DNA from: Micavibrio aeruginosavorus
GTDB taxonomy: Bacteria > Pseudomonadota > Alphaproteobacteria > Micavibrionales > Micavibrionaceae
Reading direction: 5' to 3'
Assembly (NCBI GenBank): GCA_003241475.1
Contig: QFQB01000089.1
Span: 1-8,170 of the forward strand
DNA: 8,170 bases
Below the pieces are notes generated by a model, which was not told the origin of the DNA, ran no database searches, and was given only the letters and a program-made list of their open reading frames with translations. A program made the translations under genes and the position numbers. Below are positions 1 through 5,127 of this stretch, piece after piece. Each line of letters opens with the position of its first letter. Position 1 is the first letter of the stretch.

Positions 1-56
1 ATCTGTTCAAACTTGTCAGAAGCATGGCCGAAAACCTGAAAAATCAGGATGAATAG
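1..56 (+). CDS. C-terminal end of an upstream gene, probably an XRE-family helix-turn-helix regulator (partial)
   Basis: A frame open from the window edge (first full codon at position 3) reads LFKLVRSMAENLKNQDE and stops with TAG at 54-56. Only 17 residues are visible, so no domain can be seen. The tail pattern, a short helix of the type LVR-x-MA followed by a polar end, resembles the C-terminus of the XRE-type transcriptional regulator that commonly sits just upstream of metK in Alphaproteobacteria. The identification therefore rests mostly on gene order. The stop lies 67 bases before metK. A small hairpin (CCTGA at 35-39 with TCAGG at 44-48) lies inside this coding end and has no T tract on this strand. 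An internal ATG at 24 would give only a 10-residue peptide and is probably an internal methionine. Confidence 0.5.
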   Translation, partial: LFKLVRSMAENLKNQDE

Positions 57-60
57 CCTC

Positions 61-89
61 TTGTCAATATCATGAAGCAGGACTAGGCT
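61..89 (+). promoter_or_regulatory. Possible metK promoter
   Basis: TTGTCA at 61-66 and TAGGCT at 84-89 are separated by 17 bases. The -35 differs from TTGACA at one position, while the -10 is weak (three of six consensus bases). Transcription would start near 96 and leave a leader of under 30 bases, too short for a SAM riboswitch. It is the best candidate in the 67-base gap, but metK could also be read from further upstream. Confidence 0.3.
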
Positions 90-123
90 GGTCGGAATCT
101 ATTGATTTTTCCAGGAACCCCTT

Positions 124-1326
124 ATGTTGAACACAGCGATGAAGCCTAAACCAGCCTTGGCGACCAATAACTACATTTTTACCAGCGAATCCGTATCCGA
201 AGGTCATCCAGACAAAGTTTGCGACCAGATCTCCGATGCTATCGTGGACAAATTCCTTTCCGAAGAACCAGAGGCGCGCACCGCCGTTGAAACAGTGGCC
301 ACAACAAATTATGTCGGCCTGATCGGTGAAGTGCGCGGTCCTGCCTCTATTACCAAAGAGATCATGGAAGACATTGCGCGCCAAACGATCAAGAAAATCG
401 GCTACGAGCAGGACGATTTCCATTGGAACAAAGTACAGATTGATTGCCGCATCCATTCCCAATCCGCCGATATCGCCGTGGGTGTGGACGCCGCCGGTAA
501 CAAAGACGAAGGTGCTGGCGATCAAGGCATCATGTTCGGTTATGCCTGCACGGAGACGGAAGAGTATATGCCCGCCGCCCTGCACTATTCCCACGAAATT
601 CTTCGTCTTTTGGCCGAAGACCGCCACAAGGGAATCCTGAGCAAACTAGGACCGGATACAAAATCGCAAGTATCGCTGGAGTACCGTGACGGCAAACCCG
701 TCCGCGCGACCTCCGTAGTTCTTTCGACGCAACATGCCGAAGGCGTAACGCAAGACGAAGTGCGCGACATGGTCATTCCCTACATCATGAAAGTTCTTCC
801 CGCCGGCTGGATGCCCGAGCCGAACGAGCTTTACATCAATCCGACAGGCCGTTTCGTCATCGGCGGGCCTGTGGGAGATTCCGGTTTGACGGGACGCAAG
901 ATCATCGTCGATACCTACGGCGGCTCTGCCCCCCACGGCGGCGGCGCATTCTCAGGCAAGGACCCGACGAAAGTGGACCGTTCTGCGGCTTATGCCGCGC
1001 GTTACGTGGCCAAGAATATCGTGGCCGCAGGCTATGCCGAAAAATGCACCTTGCAGGTTTCCTATGCGATCGGTGTTTCCAAGCCTATTTCGCTCTATGT
1101 GAACACGCATGGTACAGGCACGGTGGACGAAGCGCATATTGCCAACGCCATCAATAAAGTCATGAACCTTTCTCCTCGTGGTATCCGTGAACACCTGAAG
1201 CTGAACCGCCCGATCTATGCCCGCACGGCAGCTTATGGTCACTTCGGCCGCAAGCCTGAAGCGGACGGTGGTTTCAGCTGGGAAAAGCTGGACCTCGTAA
1301 AACCCTTGCAGGACATACTGGGTTAA
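124..1326 (+). CDS. metK: S-adenosylmethionine synthetase (methionine adenosyltransferase)
   Basis: MetK makes S-adenosylmethionine from ATP and methionine in the cytoplasm, releasing phosphate and pyrophosphate. The 400-residue product is full length, slightly longer than the E. coli enzyme (384) because of about 14 extra N-terminal residues. Signature motifs visible are GHPDK at 27-31 (ATP binding), GAGDQG at 130-135, TGRF at 241-244, the GDSGLTGRK segment at 251-259, and the glycine-rich GGGAFSGKD-PTKVDRS loop at 272-287, which contributes phosphate and metal ligands. The start at 124 is supported by AGGAA at 113-117, six bases upstream; the next ATG (codon 6) has no comparable site. The gene ends in a hairpin terminator. 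Its product supplies the methyl donor for the neighbouring TrmB, a plausible reason for the conserved pairing, though this is inference. Confidence 0.98.
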   Translation: MLNTAMKPKPALATNNYIFTSESVSEGHPDKVCDQISDAIVDKFLSEEPEARTAVETVATTNYVGLIGEVRGPASITKEIMEDIARQTIKKIGYEQDDFHWNKVQIDCRIHSQSADIAVGVDAAGNKDEGAGDQGIMFGYACTETEEYMPAALHYSHEILRLLAEDRHKGILSKLGPDTKSQVSLEYRDGKPVRATSVVLSTQHAEGVTQDEVRDMVIPYIMKVLPAGWMPEPNELYINPTGRFVIGGPVGDSGLTGRKIIVDTYGGSAPHGGGAFSGKDPTKVDRSAAYAARYVAKNIVAAGYAEKCTLQVSYAIGVSKPISLYVNTHGTGTVDEAHIANAINKVMNLSPRGIREHLKLNRPIYARTAAYGHFGRKPEADGGFSWEKLDLVKPLQDILG

Positions 1327-1348
1327 TCTAAATACCAGTCATTCAAAC

Positions 1349-1374
1349 ATCCCCGCTTATGCGGGGATCGTTTT
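1349..1374 (+). terminator. Hairpin terminator after metK
   Basis: A perfect 8-bp stem, ATCCCCGC (1349-1356) with GCGGGGAT (1361-1368), closes a TTAT tetraloop. It is followed by CG and a run of four T. It begins 22 bases after the metK stop. The short T tract suggests partial termination, with some readthrough into trmB, which has no obvious promoter of its own in the 65-base gap. Confidence 0.6.
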
Positions 1375-1391
1375 ATGAGGTTTACACATTA

Positions 1392-2111
1392 ATGAGCAAA
1401 ATTCCCGCCGCCTTTACACAAGAAGCCAAAAAGCGCGTCTATGGCCGCCGCTTGGGCCGCCCCATGGGGGAATCGCGTCAGGCCGTGATAGATACGCTTT
1501 TGCCGCAACTGACTCTTGATGCGGCTTCCCTGACTGAAGATGGCACGCTTGATCCGGTAACCCTATTCAAAGCAGAGAGAGACATTGTTCTCGAAATCGG
1601 GTTCGGAAACGGCGAGCACACAAAGATGATGCTGGAACAACGGCCCGAGCGCAATTACATCGGGGTTGAGCCTTTTATCAACGGAATGTCCATGTTCCTG
1701 AAAAGCATCAAGGACATGGCTCACGACAATATCCGCGTGTGGATGGATGATGCCGTTATGCTCTGTCGCTCGATGAAAAGCGACAGTCTGTCAGCGATTT
1801 ATATTCTCAACCCAGATCCGTGGCCGAAGAAGAAGCACAACAAGCGCCGCATCGTTCGCGCGGAAACGCTCAAGGAATATTTCCGCATCCTCAAACCCGG
1901 CGGCGATTTCATCATGGCAACGGATGTCGATGAACTGTCGGAATGGATGGTCACGGAAACCATGAATCATGGCGGTTTTGAATGGCAGGCGACGTGCGAG
2001 AAAGACTGGCGCACCATGCCCGAAGGCTGGTTCGTCACCACCCGCTATGCCGCCAAAGGCGCGGATGCGGGGCGCAGACAAAGTTATTTGCTATTTAAGA
2101 AAAAAGCATAA
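1392..2111 (+). CDS. trmB: tRNA (guanine-N7-)-methyltransferase
   Basis: TrmB methylates G46 at N7 in the variable loop of tRNAs, using S-adenosylmethionine. The 239-residue product equals the E. coli protein in length. The Rossmann-fold SAM-binding motif EIGFGNGEH is at 68-76, and the family hallmark PDPWPKKKHNKRR is at 141-153. The ATD segment (D178) and a C-terminal T-x-Y motif starting at T217 follow. The family usually has Glu three residues after that Thr; here it is Ala220, confirmed in the codons (ACC CGC TAT GCC GCC AAA). I chose ATG 1392 because GAGG lies at 1377-1380 and the sequence after it (SKIPAAF) looks like a normal N-terminus. A longer frame from ATG 1359 would begin inside the metK terminator loop. 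The gene lies 65 bases after metK and 20 bases before the next gene. Confidence 0.96.
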   Translation: MSKIPAAFTQEAKKRVYGRRLGRPMGESRQAVIDTLLPQLTLDAASLTEDGTLDPVTLFKAERDIVLEIGFGNGEHTKMMLEQRPERNYIGVEPFINGMSMFLKSIKDMAHDNIRVWMDDAVMLCRSMKSDSLSAIYILNPDPWPKKKHNKRRIVRAETLKEYFRILKPGGDFIMATDVDELSEWMVTETMNHGGFEWQATCEKDWRTMPEGWFVTTRYAAKGADAGRRQSYLLFKKKA

Positions 2112-2131
2112 ATTCAAGGGGTATTTGCATC

Positions 2132-2635
2132 ATGACAAAGACATACAACTATCAAAGCAAGATTGTTCCTACCCTGTTGGGCCTTATTCTGTTCGGCGCC
2201 ATGAGCTGGTTTTTTATATCCAGAGGCATGAATCATGAAGCTTTCGATTATAAGGGAGCGCATTTCGAAGCCGACGCCGCTATATATATTCATTACGGAT
2301 TCGGCGTCTTGTGCACGGTTTTCACCCTCATGAGCCTATACGCGCTTTTTCAAAGATTTGCCGGAGAGCCGAAAGTCATAGAAGTAACGGCAACGGAAAT
2401 AATTCTGCCTAAACTGCTGCTCGCGGACAAAAAGGTTCTTCGGTTTGCAGATATTTCCTCGGTGAAGGAAACCGCCATCAAGAAACAGCGCATACTGGAA
2501 ATAAAGGCGGCGCAGGAAAAGGGATCCGTATCCTCGGCTTTGCTGACCAAAGAGGAATACGAAGAAATCAAACAAACTATTTTGGAAAAAAGCTCTGTTA
2601 ACCAGCAACGACCAAACAGCGTTGTCCGGACATAA
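2132..2635 (+). CDS. Unrecognised two-helix membrane protein with cytoplasmic tail
   Basis: I do not recognise this 167-residue protein. It has two clear hydrophobic segments, about residues 11-31 and 50-74, joined by a short polar loop (RGMNHEAFDYKGAHFE). A soluble C-terminal region of about 90 residues follows. That tail reads as alternating short strands (IEVTATEIILP, KKVLRFADISSV, RILEIKA) ending in a helix (KEEYEEIKQTI). This pattern is reminiscent of bacterial PH-like domains in small membrane proteins, but that is a weak guess. The basic segment after helix 2 suggests the tail is cytoplasmic. AAGGGG at 2116-2121 lies 10 bases before the ATG, and trmB ends 20 bases upstream, so it is probably co-transcribed with trmB. 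It occupies a place where trmB and rimP are often adjacent, so it looks like a lineage-specific addition. Confidence 0.85.
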   Translation: MTKTYNYQSKIVPTLLGLILFGAMSWFFISRGMNHEAFDYKGAHFEADAAIYIHYGFGVLCTVFTLMSLYALFQRFAGEPKVIEVTATEIILPKLLLADKKVLRFADISSVKETAIKKQRILEIKAAQEKGSVSSALLTKEEYEEIKQTILEKSSVNQQRPNSVVRT

Positions 2636-2648
2636 GCTTAAATCAAAG

Positions 2649-2843
2649 CTACTGCGCTTTTGGCCCGCAATAGCTGTGCTGGACGCCAGACGAACATTCC
2701 TTGTTCACGTGTTGGACGCCTGCGTAGACAAGTCCGCCCGCAACCGCCATGCCGGCAAGAAACGCGCCTGCCGCTTTGAAAGCGTCTTTAACGGGCGCTT
2801 GGCTTGGGACGGCATTCTTGTTCCCATAGAATAAAATAGGCAT
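2649..2843 (-). CDS. Unrecognised 64-residue single-helix membrane peptide
   Basis: This small gene on the minus strand encodes a 64-residue protein I cannot assign. Residues about 22-42 form one transmembrane helix rich in glycine and alanine, with Gly at 26, 31, 36, 37 and 42, a pattern that favours tight helix packing. A short tail with two cysteines (C50, C59) follows; the N-terminal part is hydrophilic with basic residues. Support for a real gene is good: GAGGAG lies about seven bases before the ATG, and a TTGACA-type promoter sits immediately upstream. It converges on the gene ending at 2635 with 13 bases between the stops. The reading frame on the opposite strand here (2622-2834) has no such signals. 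The Gly/Ala-rich helix could equally suit a small toxin, a stress peptide or a subunit of a membrane complex; nothing visible decides this. Confidence 0.8.
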   Translation of the reverse strand: MPILFYGNKNAVPSQAPVKDAFKAAGAFLAGMAVAGGLVYAGVQHVNKECSSGVQHSYCGPKAQ

Positions 2844-2871
2844 ATCATTCTCCTCTTTATTATTGCGACGA

Positions 2872-2901
2872 TGTATAATATTTTATTATGTATATTGTCA
2901 A
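2872..2901 (-). promoter_or_regulatory. Promoter for the minus-strand membrane peptide gene
   Basis: On the minus strand a perfect TTGACA -35 lies at 2901-2896. It is followed 18 bases later by TATACA (2877-2872), or 15 bases later by TATTAT (2880-2875). The stretch is very AT-rich. Transcription would begin about 20 bases before the start codon at 2843, leaving just enough room for the ribosome-binding site. Confidence 0.65.
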
Positions 2902-2927
2902 GATTTTTCCGCTTTCATCAAAAAGTC

Positions 2928-2956
2928 TTGAAATCCCGCGGCATCGGGCGTATATA
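2928..2956 (+). promoter_or_regulatory. Promoter of the rimP-nusA-infB operon
   Basis: TTGAAA at 2928-2933 and TATATA at 2951-2956 are separated by exactly 17 bases, a near-consensus sigma-70-type promoter. Transcription would start around 2963, about 86 bases before the rimP ATG. It points away from the minus-strand promoter at 2901-2872, and the two -35 boxes are 26 bases apart. No operator is evident between them. Confidence 0.7.
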
Positions 2957-2983
2957 AACCTCAAATTCCGGTGTTATCACAGG

Positions 2984-3013
2984 GGTGGGCTCGAAAAGAG
3001 ACCCGCCTTTTTT
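2984..3013 (+). terminator. Terminator-like attenuator hairpin in the rimP leader
   Basis: The stem pairs GGTGGGCTC (2984-2992) with GAG-A-CCCGCC (2998-3007). It has one bulged A (3001), one G-U pair and a GAAAA loop. Six T follow directly (3008-3013). This is a textbook intrinsic terminator, yet it lies between the promoter and rimP, so full termination would silence the operon. A second short pairing, CCGGT (2968-2972) with ACCGG (3022-3026), would enclose the hairpin. Conditional readthrough, perhaps sensed by NusA itself, is a reasonable inference but not shown by sequence. Confidence 0.7.
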
Positions 3014-3048
3014 GTTACCAAACCGGGATCAAAACGAAGAATTCGGGT

Positions 3049-3552
3049 ATGAAGAACACACCGCTGGAACACAAACTGATCGCCATTTCCGAGCCTGTTA
3101 TCAAGGACTTAGGCTTTGAGCTGGTCATGCTGGAATTCAAGAGCGGTATTCTTCAGATCCTAGCCGAAAACCCGAAAACGGGGAATCTGGGCCTCGATGA
3201 TTGCACGGCAATCTCCAAGGCGCTCTCCCCGCTTTTGGAAGTGGAAGACCCGATTTCCGGGGCCTATACGCTGGAAATCAGTTCTCCGGGCATCGACCGC
3301 CCGCTTATGAAGGCCGATGATTTTGGCAAATATGCCGGATTTGATGCCAGAGTCGAACTCGAGGATGGTATCGGCGAGAGCGGCCAAAAACGCTTTCGCG
3401 GTAAAATCATCGAGGCGGATAAAGAATTTGTGACGTTGATCGTCGACAATGCGGAAAGAAAACTTGAGCTGGCCAACATTAAAAAAGCCCGCCTTGTTCT
3501 GACCGACGAGTTGATCAAAGCCACGAAAAAACAAACTATTACTGCTGTTTAG
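3049..3552 (+). CDS. rimP: Ribosome maturation factor RimP
   Basis: RimP binds the 30S precursor and helps late assembly of the small ribosomal subunit. The 167-residue product has the N-terminal alpha/beta domain (to about residue 88) with the family signature SSPGIDRPL at 78-86, preceded by LEVEDPI at 63-69. A C-terminal SH3-like domain follows (about 90-155). The ATG at 3049 fits the family N-terminus, with a GAAGA-type site at 3036-3040. The frame is open further upstream to a GTG at 2971, but that would translate through the leader hairpin and give residues foreign to the family. It is the first gene of the rimP-nusA-infB unit and ends 24 bases before nusA. Confidence 0.96.
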   Translation: MKNTPLEHKLIAISEPVIKDLGFELVMLEFKSGILQILAENPKTGNLGLDDCTAISKALSPLLEVEDPISGAYTLEISSPGIDRPLMKADDFGKYAGFDARVELEDGIGESGQKRFRGKIIEADKEFVTLIVDNAERKLELANIKKARLVLTDELIKATKKQTITAV

Positions 3553-3576
3553 GAAAACAAAAGGAAAAAAACGAAA

Positions 3577-5082
3577 ATGGAACTTCTGCAAGTCGCCGAT
3601 GCTGTAGCCCGCGAAAAGAATATTGACCGCACGATCGTGCTCGAAGCAATGGAGGAAGCCATTCAAAAGGCTGGCCGTTCCAAATACGGCCACGATCATG
3701 ATATCCGCGCCCACATCGACCGCAAGACCGGCTTGATCGGCCTGAAGCGTTACCGCGAAGTTGTCGAAACTATTGAAAATGTCGAAGACGAAGTCCGTCA
3801 ATTGACGTTGCCCCAAGCGCAACGCATCAAAAAAGATGCCGTTATCGGCGAGTTTCTAGTCGACGACCTGCCGCCGCTTGATTTTGGCCGTATCGCCGCC
3901 CAAACAGCAAAACAGGTTATCGTGCAAAAAGTACGTGAAGCAGAGCGTGAAAAACAATTCGAAGAATTCAAAGACCGTGTTGGCGAAGTCATCAGCGGCG
4001 TTGTCAAACGCGTTGAATACGGCAACACCACCATCGACATCGGCGGCAAAGGCGAAGGCCTTCTGCGCCGCGATGAATCTCTGCCACGCGAACACTTTAA
4101 AACCGGCGACCGCGTTCGTGCGTACATCTATGATGTCCGTCAGGAGCAGCGCGGCCCGCAAATCTTCTTGTCCCGTTCGCACCCGCAGTTCATGGCCGCC
4201 CTGTTCAAGCAGGAAGTACCTGAAATCTATGACGGCGTGATCGAAATCAAAGCTGTTGCCCGCGATCCCGGCTCCCGCGCCAAGATCGCTGTTGTTTCCC
4301 GCGATTCTTCCATCGATCCGGTCGGCGCTTGCGTTGGTATGCGTGGATCGCGCGTTCAGGCCGTTGTCGGCGAATTGCAAGGCGAGAAAATCGACATCGT
4401 TCCATGGTCGTCCGATATCGCGTCCTTCATCGTCAATGCATTGCAGCCTGCCGCCGTTGCCAAAGTGGTTCTGGACGAAGACAAAAAACGTATGGATGTT
4501 GTTGTTCCCGAAGAACAGCTCAGCCTCGCCATCGGCCGCCGCGGACAAAACGTCCGTCTGGCTTCCATGCTCTGCGGCTGGGATATCGACATTATGACCG
4601 AAGCCGAAGAATCCGCACGCCGTGCCGAAGAATTCAAGGTTCGTTCCTCGCTCTTTATTGAGGCTCTGGACGTTGACGAAGTTATCGCACACCTGCTGGT
4701 TGCCGAAGGCTTTGCGAGCATCGAAGAAATTGCAGATACATCTGTTGACGAGATGATGCAGATTCAGGGCTTTGACGAGGATGTGGGTATAGAGCTTATC
4801 AACCGCGCCAACACATGGCTGGAAGAGCTGGACCGCAAGCTGAAAGAGCAAAGCGAGAAGCTGGGCATTCAAGAAGACCTTCTCACGATGGAAGGCCTTG
4901 CTCCACAACAGATCATCAAACTCGGCGAAGCCGGCATCAAATCGAAAGACGATTTCGCCGACCTCGCTACGGACGAACTGGTAGAAATTCTGGGCGAAAG
5001 CGCTATCACGCGCAAAAATGCAGAAAGCCTGATTATGGCTGCCCGCGCCAGTTGGTTCGCAGAAGAGGAGCAGGTCGCTTAA
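3577..5082 (+). CDS. nusA: Transcription elongation/termination factor NusA
   Basis: NusA binds RNA polymerase and nascent RNA and modulates pausing, intrinsic and Rho termination, and antitermination. The 501-residue product shows the full domain order: polymerase-binding N-terminal domain (about 1-130), S1 domain (135-200), KH1 with GMRGSR at 254-259, and KH2 with AIGRRGQN at 318-325. Two C-terminal helix-hairpin-helix acidic repeats follow (about 373-412 and 438-490), the second repeat being typical of Proteobacteria. AAGGA at 3561-3565 lies 11 bases before the ATG, a rather long spacing in an A-rich stretch. The gene sits between rimP and infB. The ylxR gene expected after it is missing, and infB follows after 45 bases. 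NusA may feed back on the operon's leader hairpin (inference). Confidence 0.98.
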   Translation: MELLQVADAVAREKNIDRTIVLEAMEEAIQKAGRSKYGHDHDIRAHIDRKTGLIGLKRYREVVETIENVEDEVRQLTLPQAQRIKKDAVIGEFLVDDLPPLDFGRIAAQTAKQVIVQKVREAEREKQFEEFKDRVGEVISGVVKRVEYGNTTIDIGGKGEGLLRRDESLPREHFKTGDRVRAYIYDVRQEQRGPQIFLSRSHPQFMAALFKQEVPEIYDGVIEIKAVARDPGSRAKIAVVSRDSSIDPVGACVGMRGSRVQAVVGELQGEKIDIVPWSSDIASFIVNALQPAAVAKVVLDEDKKRMDVVVPEEQLSLAIGRRGQNVRLASMLCGWDIDIMTEAEESARRAEEFKVRSSLFIEALDVDEVIAHLLVAEGFASIEEIADTSVDEMMQIQGFDEDVGIELINRANTWLEELDRKLKEQSEKLGIQEDLLTMEGLAPQQIIKLGEAGIKSKDDFADLATDELVEILGESAITRKNAESLIMAARASWFAEEEQVA

Positions 5083-5127
5083 CAAGAGCCTGCCCCCTTC
5101 AACCTTTAAACTTGTAGAAGTGACGTA

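Noticed and set aside
35..48. Hairpin CCTGA-AAAA-TCAGG as a terminator of the upstream gene
   Set aside because: It lies inside the coding end, has only five pairs and no T tract on the plus strand. The short T run is on the minus strand, where no gene is seen.
57..123. SAM riboswitch (SAM-II or SAM/SAH type) before metK
   Set aside because: The gap has only 67 bases, and I see neither the SAM-II pseudoknot pattern nor its conserved core. If the promoter at 61-89 is right, the leader is under 30 bases.
70..627. A 185-codon minus-strand frame opposite the start of metK
   Set aside because: Antisense to well-conserved metK codons, no ribosome-binding site or recognisable domain; a shadow of the coding bias.
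1359..1391. Longer trmB from ATG 1359
   Set aside because: That ATG sits in the metK terminator loop and stem and has no ribosome-binding site. ATG 1392 gives the standard family length.
2634..2664. Terminator between the convergent genes at 2635 and 2649
   Set aside because: Only weak five-pair AT-rich stems (such as AGCTT with AAGCT, AAAGC with GCTTT) can be drawn, with no convincing T tract.
2622..2834. A 70-codon plus-strand frame opposite the small membrane peptide gene
   Set aside because: No ribosome-binding site, it overlaps the end of the previous gene, and the minus-strand frame has far better start and promoter signals.
2971..3048. Longer rimP from GTG 2971
   Set aside because: It would translate the terminator-like leader hairpin and add 26 residues not seen in the family.
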